Assembly (NCBI GenBank): GCA_050701115.1
Contig: JBOHER010000435.1
Coordinates: 1 to 60,873, forward strand
Reading direction: 5' to 3'
Source of the DNA: JBOHER01 sp050701115
GTDB lineage: Bacteria; Actinomycetota; Actinomycetes; Mycobacteriales; Pseudonocardiaceae
DNA length: 60,873 nt
This document shows positions 1-8,552 of this stretch, in pieces; position 1 is the first letter of the stretch, and every line of letters starts with the position of its first letter. The translations under genes were made by a program, and so were the position numbers. The notes beneath the pieces were generated by a model. That model saw only the letters and a list, made by a program, of their open reading frames with translations, made no database searches and was not told the origin of the DNA.

Positions 1-69
1 GGCGATCCGGCGCGGTGGGCAGCATTCCGTGTGCTGAAACGGCCCGCGCCGGGTGGGTACCGTTGGCCC

Positions 70-255
70 ATGAGCGTTTCCCGCAAGGACAACAAGCACA
101 ACGCGGACCTGGTGAACGAGATCTCGGACAGTTTCAACCGGGCGATGGACCGCAAGAAGGACGGTGACCCGGGTCACGACGCAGACGAGGAGCGGGCAGC
201 CCCGCGCTTCCGGGTGACCGGTGACCAGCGCGTTCCGCCCGAACGACCTCGGTGA
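70..255 (+). CDS. Small hypothetical protein (61 aa)
   Basis: A 61-residue hydrophilic protein, rich in Lys, Asp, Arg and Glu, with no signal peptide, membrane segment or cysteine. I place the start at the ATG at position 70, because the upstream extension reads as GC-rich non-coding sequence. It lies upstream of the ferredoxin gene, separated by about 120 bp, in the same orientation. I do not recognise the family. Small charged proteins at this position are plausible in related actinomycetes, but that is recollection rather than evidence. It could also be a chance ORF in GC-rich DNA. Confidence 0.5.
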   Translation: MSVSRKDNKHNADLVNEISDSFNRAMDRKKDGDPGHDADEERAAPRFRVTGDQRVPPERPR

Positions 256-374
256 ACGCCGTCGTTGACACGGTGCCGGTAAGGCTGACCTGACCCGAGA
301 TTGGCGGTACGGTCGGCGTAATCTGCGGCGGAGTGAGGCCGTGCCGCACTCCGCAGTGACTCAAGGAGAGCCCA

Positions 375-695
375 GTGACCTACGTGATCGCCGAGCCCTG
401 CGTCGACGTGCTCGACAAGGCGTGCATCGACGAGTGCCCCGTGGACTGCATCTACGAGGGCGACCGGATGCTCTACATCCACCCCGACGAGTGTGTGGAC
501 TGCGGCGCTTGTGAGCCGGTGTGTCCGGTCGAGGCCATCTACTACGAGGACGACGTCCCGGACGAGTGGACCGCCTACACCAAGGCCAACGTCGACTTCT
601 TCGACAACCTCGGTTCACCGGGTGGCGCGGCCAAGGTCGGCAAGGTCAGCGACGATCCGCAGTGGATCAAGGACCTGCCGCCGCAGGGCGAATGA
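375..695 (+). CDS. fdxA: Ferredoxin, 7Fe type (3Fe-4S/4Fe-4S)
   Basis: A 106-aa soluble electron carrier. The N-terminal half holds Cys9, Cys17, Cys21 and Cys25, followed by a second cluster motif CVDCGACEPVCP (Cys40, 43, 46, 50). This is the arrangement of actinobacterial seven-iron ferredoxins with one 3Fe-4S and one 4Fe-4S cluster. Such proteins pass electrons to cytochromes P450 and other oxidoreductases. The GTG start at 375 is preceded by AAGGAGAG. The stop overlaps the next start (ATGA at 692-695), so the gene is translationally coupled to dapC, the same neighbour seen in mycobacteria. Confidence 0.95.
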   Translation: MTYVIAEPCVDVLDKACIDECPVDCIYEGDRMLYIHPDECVDCGACEPVCPVEAIYYEDDVPDEWTAYTKANVDFFDNLGSPGGAAKVGKVSDDPQWIKDLPPQGE

Positions 696-1807
696 GCCCT
701 GCGGGCGGCAGCCCCACCCGAGGCAGGGTGGGGCTGCCCGATTTTCCGTGGGACGCGCTCGCTCCTTATGGCGCGATGGCACGTGCGCACGCCGGCGGCC
801 TTGTCGATCTTTCGGTCGGCACCCCGGTCGACCCGGTTCCCTCCAGCATCCGTGCCGCTCTCGCCTCGGTGTCCGAGGTGCCCGGTTATCCGACGACGCA
901 CGGGACCCCGGCGCTGCGCGCCGCCGTGGTCGACGCCCTGGCCCGCAGGCACGGTGCGACGGGGATCGACCCGGACGCGGTGCTGCCGACCATCGGATCC
1001 AAGGAACTCGTCGCTTGGCTGCCCGGGCTGCTCGGCATCGGACCCGGCGATGTGGTGATGATTCCCGAGGTGGCCTACCCGACCTATGAGGTGGGCGCGC
1101 TGCTGGCGGGCGCGACCGTGATCCGGGCCGATGGACTCACCCAGGTCGGTCCCGCCCTGCCCGCGCTGATCTGGCTGAACTCGCCGTCGAACCCCAGCGG
1201 CCGGGTGCTCGGCGCCGACCATCTGCGCAAGGTCGTCGAGTGGGCCCGTGAACGAGGCACGATCGTCGTCTCCGACGAGTGCTACCTGGCCTTGGGCTGG
1301 GATAGCGAACCGGTGTCGGTGCTGCATCCCGAAGTGCATAGCGGCTCCCTCGACGGGATCCTCGCTGTGCACTCGCTGTCCAAGTCGGCCAATATGGCCA
1401 GCTATCGCGCGGGCTTCGTCACCGGCGACCCCGCACTGGTGGCTGAGCTGCTCGAGGTGCGCAAGCACGCCGGGATGATCGTGCCGCGCCCCGTGCAGGA
1501 AGCGATGCGGGTAGCGCTGGCCGATGATCAGGCCCTCGCCGAGCAGCGTGCGAGATACTCCGCGCGCCGTGACATCCTGCGGAAGGCACTGCAGGGCAAC
1601 GGCTTCCGGATCGACCACTCCGAAGCGGGCCTGTACCTGTGGGCCAGCCGCGACGAGGACTCGTGGCGCACGGTGGACTGGTTCGCGCAGCGCGGCATCC
1701 TGGTGGCGCCGGGCGCGTTCTACGGGCCGGCCGGAGCCCAGCACGTGCGCGTCGCGCTGACCGCGACCGACGAGCGCGTTCGGGCCGCCGCCGACCGGCT
1801 GGCGTGA
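692..1807 (+). CDS. dapC: N-succinyldiaminopimelate aminotransferase
   Basis: A 371-aa fold-type I PLP aminotransferase that converts N-succinyl-2-amino-6-ketopimelate to N-succinyl-LL-diaminopimelate using glutamate, in the succinylase branch of lysine/meso-DAP synthesis. Visible family features are the cofactor region around GSKELVAWLPG, the substrate-side NSPSNPSG motif, and the Schiff-base lysine in SLSKSANMASYRAGF. The ATG at 692 overlaps the fdxA stop. Longer in-frame extensions run into fdxA and are rejected. dapD and dapE lie within 3 kb. The last codons are part of a 54-bp duplicated segment. Confidence 0.93.
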   Translation: MSPAGGSPTRGRVGLPDFPWDALAPYGAMARAHAGGLVDLSVGTPVDPVPSSIRAALASVSEVPGYPTTHGTPALRAAVVDALARRHGATGIDPDAVLPTIGSKELVAWLPGLLGIGPGDVVMIPEVAYPTYEVGALLAGATVIRADGLTQVGPALPALIWLNSPSNPSGRVLGADHLRKVVEWARERGTIVVSDECYLALGWDSEPVSVLHPEVHSGSLDGILAVHSLSKSANMASYRAGFVTGDPALVAELLEVRKHAGMIVPRPVQEAMRVALADDQALAEQRARYSARRDILRKALQGNGFRIDHSEAGLYLWASRDEDSWRTVDWFAQRGILVAPGAFYGPAGAQHVRVALTATDERVRAAADRLA

Positions 1808-1923
1808 GCGGGTGTTGGAAGTCTGCGGCGGCCCGCACCACGCCGAGCGGAGCGAGGCCGGTCGGCGCTGCCGCCGCCGACCGGCTGGCGTGAGCGGGTG
1901 TTGGAAGTCTGCGGCGGCCCGCA
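1784..1923. repeat. 54-bp exact direct repeat duplicating the dapC 3' end
   Basis: Positions 1784-1837 and 1870-1923 are identical over 54 bp, offset by 86 bp. The first copy contains the last codons and TGA stop of dapC; the second repeats them downstream as a non-coding relic. Each copy ends in GCGGCGGCCC, which can pair with GGGCCGCCGC at the head of the first copy, so a transcript could form a long-looped stem here. It fills the gap between dapC and the convergent CHAD gene. Confidence 0.9.
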
Positions 1924-1933
1924 GGCTGGCGCG

Positions 1934-2893
1934 CTAGAGTAGCGGCACCGCAGAGTCGCTGATGCGGTGCCATACGGCAGGCCATGTTGCGCGCACCTGG
2001 GCGCGGCGGGCGTGTTCTCGCTCGACGATCCTGCCCGCGACGAAGGCCACCCTGGCATCTGCCTCGCTCTGCGCGGCGAGTCCACGAATCCGCTCGGCTG
2101 CCACCACCGCGTCCTGGTGCTCGCCGAGCAGGTCCTGCAGGGCCTTGCATTCCTTGATCACGGCCTTGAGTTGCCTGGTATCGGACTTGCGTGCCGATGG
2201 CAGCGCTGTCTCGGCCGCGTACCGCAACCGCTTGCCGAGAATCCGCAGTTCGTGCAGATCGTCGTCGAGCGGGTCCTCGGCGAGCGTGTCGACGGCTCGC
2301 GCCAGCTTCCGGAAGGGCTTGCGCAGCGATGCGAGCAGCTTCGTGCCGTCCCGTTCCGGTAGCGCTGAATCGGCATCGGTGTCGTGGTCCTTGGCCGTAG
2401 CCAACGCGGCGATGCCTGCCAGCAGCTTGGCGTAGCGGGGGCTGGACAACGCGCGGTTGAGCGTGCGGCGATCGTGCCCGCGTTCCCGCCGCAGCGCGGA
2501 GATCAGCGTTGCCGCCGCGGCCCGGTCCACCGGATCGAAGTCGGCGACGTCGTCGTTCAGCCGCATCAGCAGCACGTCGAGGTCGCGGACCGGGCCGGTG
2601 ATGGTGCCCAGCCGGCTCAGCTCCGCGCGCACCGCCTCCCCGTCGGCACCGAACATCGGCGAGGTCTTGAGCAGGCTGCGCAACCTGCGGATGGCGACCC
2701 GGAACTGGTGCAGATCCTCCGGGTCCGCACCGGATCGGGTGCCGTCCTGGCAGGCCAGCAACGCGCGCAGTTGAGCATCCACCCGCGCCCGTGCGTGCTC
2801 GCCTGCACCCGCGGACTGCGCGACGACCGGCGCTTGTTCGGGCAGCCCGAACTCGCTGGGTAACGGCGCAGGTCGCCGGGCAGGAGCGGTCAT
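1934..2893 (-). CDS. CHAD domain-containing protein
   Basis: A 319-aa all-helical protein. Its His/Arg-rich helical repeats, such as DLHQFRVAIRRLRSLL near residues 60-80 and DLHELRILGKRLRYAAE near residue 215, are the signature of the CHAD domain (conserved histidine alpha-helical domain), which binds inorganic polyphosphate. No CYTH phosphatase domain is fused to it. A TAGAAT hexamer lies 7 bp upstream of the ATG and there is no Shine-Dalgarno, so a leaderless transcript is likely. It is convergent with dapC. Its role here is unknown; polyphosphate binding is inferred from the family. Confidence 0.85.
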   Translation of the reverse strand: MTAPARRPAPLPSEFGLPEQAPVVAQSAGAGEHARARVDAQLRALLACQDGTRSGADPEDLHQFRVAIRRLRSLLKTSPMFGADGEAVRAELSRLGTITGPVRDLDVLLMRLNDDVADFDPVDRAAAATLISALRRERGHDRRTLNRALSSPRYAKLLAGIAALATAKDHDTDADSALPERDGTKLLASLRKPFRKLARAVDTLAEDPLDDDLHELRILGKRLRYAAETALPSARKSDTRQLKAVIKECKALQDLLGEHQDAVVAAERIRGLAAQSEADARVAFVAGRIVEREHARRAQVRATWPAVWHRISDSAVPLL

Positions 2894-2900
2894 CACCGAA

Positions 2901-2906
2901 ATTCTA
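2901..2906 (-). promoter_or_regulatory. Putative -10 element (TAGAAT), leaderless CHAD gene
   Basis: TAGAAT on the minus strand lies 7 bp before the CHAD-gene ATG and no ribosome-binding site is present, the layout of an actinobacterial leaderless promoter. The -35 is not recognisable. Confidence 0.35.
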
Positions 2907-2950
2907 GGTGAGGCGGCGGTCGGTGATCAGCCGCCATTCGCACGGACCGG

Positions 2951-3940
2951 TCAGTCGTTGGCGTGCAGATCTGCGTTGAGTTCGATGCCGGTGCCCTCAC
3001 GGCGAACGACCTCCACCGCGCCGGTGGCCGAGTTGCGGCGGAACAGCCCGCCGGAGATGCCGGACAGCTCCCGAGCCTTGATCAGCTTGCCCGCAAAGTT
3101 GACCTTGGTGCCCGCCGTGACGTAAAGCCCGGCCTCGACCACCGAATCATCGCCGAGCGAGATGCCGATGCCCGCGTTGGCGCCGATCAGGCAGCGTTCC
3201 CCGACCGAAATGATCTCCTTGCCGCCACCGGAGAGGGTGCCCATGATCGAAGCGCCACCGCCGAGGTCGGTGCCGTCGCCTACGACGACGCCCGCGGAGA
3301 TCCTGCCCTCGACCATGGAGGCGCCGCGCGTCCCGGCGTTGAAGTTGACGAAGCCCTCGTGCATCACGGTGGTGCCCGGCGCCAGGTGGGCGCCGAGACG
3401 CACCCGGTCGGCGTCGCCGATGCGCACGCCGGTCGGTATGACGTAGTCGACCATCCGGGGGACCTTGTCGATGCCGTAGACGGTGACCGGTCCCCGTGCG
3501 CGCAGGCGCATGCGGGTCGCCTCGAAGCCTTCGACGGGGCAGGGACCGTGGTTGGTCCACACCACGTTGGTCAGCAGGCCGAACACGCCATCCATGTTCT
3601 GGCCGTGCGGCGGAACCAGGCGGTGCGAGAGCAGGTGCAGTCGCAGGTAGACGTCGTGCGCGTCGGCAGGCGCCGCTGAGAGTGTGCCGATCGTGGTGCG
3701 CACGGCGATGACCTCGACCCCGCGGTCGTTGTCCGCTCCGAGTAGCGCGGCGGCGGACTCGCCGAGCGCAGCGACGGTCTCCTCGACGGACAATCGGCGG
3801 GTGCCGGTCTGTTCGCTCGCATCGGCCAGCTTGGGGTGCGGAAACCAGGTGTCCAGCACGGCCCCATCGGTGCTGATGGTGGCCAGGCCGACGCCGGTCG
3901 CGCCGGTGTTATCGGGGTTGGGGGTCTGCTCGCTGCTCAC
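2951..3940 (-). CDS. dapD: Tetrahydrodipicolinate N-succinyltransferase
   Basis: A 329-aa enzyme that transfers succinate from succinyl-CoA to tetrahydrodipicolinate, the first step of the succinylase branch to meso-DAP. The C-terminal half shows left-handed beta-helix hexapeptide repeats (for example GVRIGDADRVRLGAHLAPGT, then VVVGDGTDLGGGASIMG). The N-terminal GATGVGLATI stretch is typical of the actinobacterial type. I choose the GTG at 3940; an in-frame GTG at 3949 would add three residues. Neither start has a clear ribosome-binding site. It is transcribed away from dapE. Confidence 0.95.
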   Translation of the reverse strand: MSSEQTPNPDNTGATGVGLATISTDGAVLDTWFPHPKLADASEQTGTRRLSVEETVAALGESAAALLGADNDRGVEVIAVRTTIGTLSAAPADAHDVYLRLHLLSHRLVPPHGQNMDGVFGLLTNVVWTNHGPCPVEGFEATRMRLRARGPVTVYGIDKVPRMVDYVIPTGVRIGDADRVRLGAHLAPGTTVMHEGFVNFNAGTRGASMVEGRISAGVVVGDGTDLGGGASIMGTLSGGGKEIISVGERCLIGANAGIGISLGDDSVVEAGLYVTAGTKVNFAGKLIKARELSGISGGLFRRNSATGAVEVVRREGTGIELNADLHAND

Positions 3941-3985
3941 AGCGAACACGGTAACCGGTGCACCTGAGCTTGCGCCCGTGTGGTC

Positions 3986-4414
3986 TCACTCGGCTGCCAG
4001 CACGGCATGGGCGTCCTCGACGGCGGCGGCCAGATCGGACAGCGCGGTACCGCACACCTGATCGGAGGCCGACGAGTCGGTGTGGCAACGAGCGTCGCGG
4101 TAGGCGGTGATGCCGTCCTGCATCCGGCCGGCGGGCTCGGCCAGGTCGGGCTGACCCGCGCGCGCGGTCGCGGCCACCGTGCTCGCGGTATTGCCCAGCT
4201 GGGTGATGAACTTCTCGCACGACTGCGGCTGCTGCTGCGTCGGTTGCCGATGGCAGGGATCGCTCATCAGCGCGCGCAGCTTGGTCCGCAGCACCTCGAG
4301 CTCTGCCGGGTCAGCGGGCGGCCGTTGCGGTGGTGGGCCCTGACCCTGCCCGCAAGCACTGAGCGTCAGCACCAGGGCGACGCCGACACCGAGCAGGACT
4401 TCTCGTATGCGCAC
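3986..4414 (-). CDS. Putative lipoprotein (142 aa)
   Basis: A 142-aa predicted lipoprotein. The N-terminus has a basic residue pair, a hydrophobic stretch and the lipobox LSAC, so the mature protein should be anchored to the outer face of the membrane through its Cys. The mature part carries four further cysteines (DPCHRQ, QSCEKF, ARCHT, QVCGT), which could form two disulfides. The start is GTG at 4414 behind GGTGAGGG. It is divergent from dapE with a 43-bp gap that must hold both promoters. I know no function for it; similar small Cys-paired lipoproteins occur beside dapE in relatives (recollection). Confidence 0.75.
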   Translation of the reverse strand: MRIREVLLGVGVALVLTLSACGQGQGPPPQRPPADPAELEVLRTKLRALMSDPCHRQPTQQQPQSCEKFITQLGNTASTVAATARAGQPDLAEPAGRMQDGITAYRDARCHTDSSASDQVCGTALSDLAAAVEDAHAVLAAE

Positions 4415-4457
4415 GCCCTCACCGTACGCAGGTCCGGTTGTCGGTACGGTCTCGCGT

Positions 4458-5534
4458 ATGACCGCGCTCGATTTGCATGCCGACCCCGTTGAGCTGACCG
4501 CAGCATTGGTCGACGTGCCCAGTGTCTCGGGACAGGAGCGCGAGCTCGCCGACGCCGTGGAACGCGCATTGCGTGCGCAGGCCCCGCATCTGGAGGTGGT
4601 CCGCGACGGCGACGCGGTGCTGGCCCGCACGAATCTGGGCCGGCCAACGCGGGTGATCTTGGCGGGCCATCTGGACACGGTGCCGGTCAACGGCAACCTG
4701 CCGCTGCGCCGCACCGGTTCCGGGTCGACCGAGGTGCTGCACGGCTTGGGCACGGTGGACATGAAGGGCGGCGACGCGGTGTTCCTGTCGCTGGCCGGAA
4801 CGGTGCCCGAGCCGCGCCACGACGTGACCTTCGTGTTCTACGACTGCGAGGAGATCGAGGTGGCGCGCAACGGGCTCGGCCGGATCGAGCGCACGCTGCC
4901 CGAGTGGCTGCGGGCGGACCTGGCCATCGTGGGCGAGCCGTCCAACGCGATCATCGAAGGCGGCTGTCAGGGCACCATCCGGGTCGAGCTGCACCAGTCG
5001 GGCAGGCGGGCGCACACCGCTCGCGCCTGGATGGGCGTCAACGCGATCCACGCGCTCGCCGAACCGCTGCGCCGGCTCGAGCAGTACCAGCCGAGAGTGG
5101 TCGACATCGACGGCCTGACTTACCGGGAAGGGCTGCAGGCGGTGCGGGTGTCGGGCGGGGTGACGGGCAACGTGGTGCCGGACGAAGCGGTACTCGCGAT
5201 CAATCACCGCTTCGCCCCGGATCGCAGTCCCGAACAGGCGCAGGCGCATCTGCGGGAGGTCTTCGACGGTTATCGGTTTACCGTTACCGATGTCTCCGGT
5301 GGGGCCCTGCCGGGCCTGAGTGCGCCCGCCGCGATGGAACTGGTACGGGCATCGGGTGCCGCGCCGGTGGCCAAGCTCGGCTGGACCGACGTGGCCCGCT
5401 TCGCCGCGCTCGGCATGCCCGCGGTGAACTTCGGCCCCGGCGACCCGACGCTGGCGCACACCGCGGAGGAGCAGGTCGCCGCGACCGATATCACCCGGGT
5501 CGCCGAGGTGCTGCGCGCGTTCCTCGTCGGCTGA
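4458..5534 (+). CDS. dapE: Succinyl-diaminopimelate desuccinylase
   Basis: A 358-aa M20-family metallohydrolase that removes succinate from N-succinyl-LL-DAP, giving LL-DAP. Metal-ligand motifs are visible: GHLDTVP (His and Asp), GLGTVDMKGGDA (bridging Asp), the EE pair in DCEEIEVARNG, VGEPS, and the C-terminal LAHTAEE His. This is the actinobacterial-length enzyme. The ATG at 4458 is chosen because the upstream extension overlaps the divergent lipoprotein promoter. With dapC and dapD it nearly completes the succinylase route within 5 kb; dapF and dapB are not in the window. Confidence 0.94.
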   Translation: MTALDLHADPVELTAALVDVPSVSGQERELADAVERALRAQAPHLEVVRDGDAVLARTNLGRPTRVILAGHLDTVPVNGNLPLRRTGSGSTEVLHGLGTVDMKGGDAVFLSLAGTVPEPRHDVTFVFYDCEEIEVARNGLGRIERTLPEWLRADLAIVGEPSNAIIEGGCQGTIRVELHQSGRRAHTARAWMGVNAIHALAEPLRRLEQYQPRVVDIDGLTYREGLQAVRVSGGVTGNVVPDEAVLAINHRFAPDRSPEQAQAHLREVFDGYRFTVTDVSGGALPGLSAPAAMELVRASGAAPVAKLGWTDVARFAALGMPAVNFGPGDPTLAHTAEEQVAATDITRVAEVLRAFLVG

Positions 5535-5562
5535 TTGCGGCCAGACGCACTACTGTTGCGGC

Positions 5563-6348
5563 GTGGCCGATCCAGGAGCAAACGTCGATTACGAGTACCC
5601 CGAGCACCCACGGGAGAAGCACCGGGGCCCGGTGGTGCTGCGCCGTTCGAGCAGGGACGAGACATCAACCACCGATCAGCGGCTGCTCGACACCCGGGGG
5701 CCGTCGGATTGGGTGCACACCGACCCGTGGCGGGTACTGCGTATCCAGGCCGAGTTCGTCGAGGGATTCGGCGCGCTCGCCGAAGTTCCCCGGGCCGTCA
5801 CCGTGTTCGGGTCGGCCCGCACCAAGCGCGATCAGCCCGAGTACCAGCTGGGCCGAGACATCGGTGCCGCGCTGGCCGGCGCGGGTTTCGCTGCGATCAC
5901 CGGCGGCGGTCCGGGCACCATGGAGGCGGTCAACCGCGGCTGTTCCGAGGCGGGCGGGCTGTCCATCGGACTGGGCATCGAGCTGCCCTTCGAGCAGGGC
6001 CTCAACCCGTGGGTCGACCTCGGCGTGAACTTCCGGTACTTCTTCACCCGCAAGACGATGTTCATCAAGTACGCGCAGGCGTTCATCTGCCTGCCGGGCG
6101 GATTCGGCACCCTGGACGAGCTGTTCGAGGCGCTCACCCTTGTGCAGACCAAGAAGGTCACCAAGTTCCCGGTTGTGCTCTTCGGCAGCGACTACTGGGG
6201 TGGCCTGCACGACTGGATCGAGCGCACCGTCTGCGCCGAGGGCAAGATCAGCGGGGCGGATTTGAAGCTGCTGCACGTCACCGACGAGATCGACGACGCT
6301 GTGCAGGTGGTCAAGGACGCCTACCAGGCGTGGGAGGACACGCACTGA
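5563..6348 (+). CDS. LOG family protein (TIGR00730 Rossmann fold)
   Basis: A 261-aa protein with the two LOG signatures, GGGPGTMEAVNRG and PGGFGTLDELFE. Family members are cytokinin riboside 5'-monophosphate phosphoribohydrolases, which release free bases from nucleotides; in many bacteria they are mis-annotated as lysine decarboxylases. The N-terminal 70 residues are a charged extension typical of the actinobacterial type (Rv1205-like). The GTG start at 5563 follows dapE after 28 bp, so co-transcription is likely. The enzymatic assignment follows from the motif; the substrate in this organism is not known. Confidence 0.85.
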   Translation: MADPGANVDYEYPEHPREKHRGPVVLRRSSRDETSTTDQRLLDTRGPSDWVHTDPWRVLRIQAEFVEGFGALAEVPRAVTVFGSARTKRDQPEYQLGRDIGAALAGAGFAAITGGGPGTMEAVNRGCSEAGGLSIGLGIELPFEQGLNPWVDLGVNFRYFFTRKTMFIKYAQAFICLPGGFGTLDELFEALTLVQTKKVTKFPVVLFGSDYWGGLHDWIERTVCAEGKISGADLKLLHVTDEIDDAVQVVKDAYQAWEDTH

Positions 6349-6368
6349 GCGAGACGCAAATCGACCCC

Positions 6369-6412
6369 TCGTGAGTGAAAGTTGTTGCATGGGCAACCAT
6401 GACCACTCACGA
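6369..6412. terminator. Bidirectional hairpin between convergent genes
   Basis: TCGTGAGTG (6369-6377) and CACTCACGA (6404-6412) are perfect 9-bp inverted arms. Inside lies a second short stem, GTTG...CAAC. It sits exactly between the convergent LOG and acyltransferase genes, with no U-tract, consistent with a GC-rich actinobacterial terminator. Confidence 0.6.
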
Positions 6413-6416
6413 CCCC

Positions 6417-7142
6417 TCAGGCGGCGGCGGCGTCCGGCCGTTTGTGGTAGCTGTCCACGTACTCCTGACCGGACAGCTCGAGGATGGCGTACATGATCTC
6501 GTCGGTCACCGCGCGCCGCACGGCGGGCGATGCGTCCAGCCCGGCGTAGCGGGAGAACTCGAGGGGCTCGCCGAAGCGCACCGTGATGCGATGCAGCCGG
6601 GGGATCAGCTTGCCGACCGGGAGCAGCTTCTCGGTGCCGAACAGGGCGACCGGCACCACCGGAGCGCCGGTGGTCAAGGCGAGCTGGGCGACGCCGGTCC
6701 GCCCGCGGTGCAGCCGCCCGTCGCGGGAGCGGGTGCCTTCCGGGTAGATCCCGAACGCGCCGCCCGACTCAAGCACCTTCGTCGCGGAGTCGAGCGCACC
6801 GAGCGCGGCGTGCGCGTTGCCCCGGTCCACCGGGATATAGCCCAGCGCGGACAGGAAGCTGGCCATTAGCCTGCCCTTTATGCCGTTACCTTCGAAGTAC
6901 TCGGCTTTGCTGAGGAAGGCGACCGGCCGGGGAGTCACGATGGGAATGACCGCGGTGTCGACCGCGGAGAGATGATTCGCGGCGATGATCAGGGGGCCGG
7001 TCATCGGAACGCGATGCGCTCCGTCAACGATCGGTCGGTACACCAGGCGGGCCAGCGGGGAGAGCAGATATCGAATCAGCAGGTGTAGCAAGTGCGCGCG
7101 TCCAAGCTCGAGGATCCTTCGGGGTGGTGTCCCCTCAAGCAT
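6417..7142 (-). CDS. 1-acylglycerol-3-phosphate O-acyltransferase family protein
   Basis: A PlsC-type membrane-associated acyltransferase of up to 241 aa. It has the catalytic HX4D block (NHLSAVD), the glycerophosphate-binding YPEGTRSRDG motif and the later PVVPVALFGTEKL block. It should acylate a lysophospholipid or a related polar acceptor, such as a glycolipid precursor. The start is uncertain: ATG at 7142 gives the longest credible product, while an in-frame TTG at 7091 matches where most family members begin. Neither has a good ribosome-binding site. The very long in-frame extension upstream is antisense to gpgS and is rejected. Confidence 0.85.
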   Translation of the reverse strand: MLEGTPPRRILELGRAHLLHLLIRYLLSPLARLVYRPIVDGAHRVPMTGPLIIAANHLSAVDTAVIPIVTPRPVAFLSKAEYFEGNGIKGRLMASFLSALGYIPVDRGNAHAALGALDSATKVLESGGAFGIYPEGTRSRDGRLHRGRTGVAQLALTTGAPVVPVALFGTEKLLPVGKLIPRLHRITVRFGEPLEFSRYAGLDASPAVRRAVTDEIMYAILELSGQEYVDSYHKRPDAAAA

Positions 7143-7232
7143 GGCACGATCGGAGGCCGTGACGAACCTCCAAATGGGTTTCCCCTGCCCTGTGCCCTTG
7201 CTCACACGGGCTGCTGAGCTGCGAGTACGGGC

Positions 7233-8153
7233 ATGACCCCGTACTTGCCGCGCACCTACCAGCGGCAGTCGTGGACGCTGGATGATCTTGCCGCGGCGAA
7301 GGGGTCGACCACCGTCTCGGTGGTGCTGCCCGCGCTGAACGAGGAGCAGACCGTCGGCGCCGTCGTGGCGTCGGTGCTCCCACTCGCCGGAACCATTGTG
7401 GACGAAGTGGTCGTGGTGGATTCCGGTTCCACCGACCGCACCGCGCAGGTCGCCGCGACCGCGGGTGCGCGCGTGGTGCACCGGCACGAGGTACTGCCCG
7501 ACCTGGAGCCCCTGCCCGGCAAGGGGGAGGTGCTCTGGCGTTCGCTCGCGGCCACCACCGGCGACCTGATCGTGTTCATCGACTCCGATCTGATTGATCC
7601 GGATCCCACCTTCGTGCCCGGCCTGCTCGGGCCGGTGCTGCTCGATTCGGGTGTGCACCTGGTCAAGGGCTTCTATCGACGTCCGCTGCGGCTGGAGACG
7701 GCCGAAGCGGGAACCGGTGGCGGCAGGGTCACCGAAGTGCTCGCGCGTCCGGTGCTCTCGGCGCTGCGGCCCGCGTTGGCCGGACTGATCCAACCGCTCG
7801 GCGGCGAGTATGCGGCCACCCGCGAGTTCCTGGAGCAGGTGCCGTTCGCCGCGGGGTACGGAGTCGAGATCGGACTGCTGCTCGACGCCGAACGGCTCTA
7901 CGGGCTGGACGGCCTGGCGCAGGTGAACCTCGGCGTTCGCAAGCACCGCAACCGTTCGCTGCTGCAACTGGGCGTGATGGCACGGCAGATACTGGGGGCC
8001 GCGCTGGGCCGCTGCGGCATCGATGCGGGCGCGGCATCGGCCGCCGACTTCACCCAGTTCGTCCAGGTGGCGGGTGAGTGGCTGGCGGAGAGCACCGAGG
8101 TGCTGGTCGCCGACCGGCCGCCGATGCGGGAGGTACTCGCGGGTCGGCGCTGA
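7233..8153 (+). CDS. gpgS: Glucosyl-3-phosphoglycerate synthase
   Basis: A 306-aa GT-A fold glycosyltransferase (GT81) that transfers glucose from a nucleotide donor to 3-phosphoglycerate, the first committed step of glucosylglycerate and methylglucose-lipopolysaccharide synthesis. Visible features are the VSVVLPALNEEQTVG nucleotide-binding start, VVDSGSTDRT, the metal-binding DSD in IVFIDSDLIDPDP, and GGEYAATREFL. Placement between a PlsC-like gene and a DivIVA-domain gene matches the Rv1208 neighbourhood. The ATG start at 7233 is divergent from plsC across about 90 bp. Confidence 0.93.
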   Translation: MTPYLPRTYQRQSWTLDDLAAAKGSTTVSVVLPALNEEQTVGAVVASVLPLAGTIVDEVVVVDSGSTDRTAQVAATAGARVVHRHEVLPDLEPLPGKGEVLWRSLAATTGDLIVFIDSDLIDPDPTFVPGLLGPVLLDSGVHLVKGFYRRPLRLETAEAGTGGGRVTEVLARPVLSALRPALAGLIQPLGGEYAATREFLEQVPFAAGYGVEIGLLLDAERLYGLDGLAQVNLGVRKHRNRSLLQLGVMARQILGAALGRCGIDAGAASAADFTQFVQVAGEWLAESTEVLVADRPPMREVLAGRR

Positions 8154-8183
8154 CCTGCCGGGCGGACATGCCACGATCGTCGG

Positions 8184-8552
8184 GTGACCACTGCGCTGGT
8201 GTACCTCGTATTCATGCTGCTCGTGGCGGCTGTGGTGTTCCTGCTGGCGGCGATGGTGTTCGGCCGTGGCGAGGAACTGGCGCCGCTGCCACCGGGAGCG
8301 TCGCCGACCCGGCTTCCCGCAGGCGACATCACCAGCGACGATCTGGGTCAGGTGAAGTTCCAGTTGGTGCTGCGCGGATACAAGATGTCCGAGGTCGACT
8401 GGGTGATGCAGCGGATCGGCCTTGAGCTCGACGAACTGCGGGAGAAGGTCGCCACCCTGGAACAGCGTTGTGCCGAAGCCGGTCTGCTCGAGCCGGCCGT
8501 CGAGCAGGAGATTCCGGCAGCGGATGACCGCGGCGAACGGGGCGGCGCGTGA
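8184..8552 (+). CDS. DivIVA-domain membrane protein
   Basis: A 122-aa protein with an N-terminal transmembrane helix (about residues 4-26), a short Pro-rich linker, and a DivIVA-like segment (FQLVLRGYKMSEVDWVMQRI, about residues 57-78). This is followed by a short coiled coil ending in Glu-rich sequence. Family proteins (Rv1209-like) are small membrane-anchored relatives of the polar-growth protein Wag31, but they lack the long coiled coil. The GTG start at 8184 lies 30 bp after gpgS. The last codons overlap the tag start (GTGA), so the two are translationally coupled. Confidence 0.85.
   Translation: MTTALVYLVFMLLVAAVVFLLAAMVFGRGEELAPLPPGASPTRLPAGDITSDDLGQVKFQLVLRGYKMSEVDWVMQRIGLELDELREKVATLEQRCAEAGLLEPAVEQEIPAADDRGERGGA

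Noticed and set aside
575..1744. A 389-aa minus-strand ORF
   Set aside because: Antisense to fdxA and dapC; both are intact and coupled.
4419..5459. A 346-aa minus-strand ORF
   Set aside because: Antisense to dapE, which carries all metal-ligand motifs.
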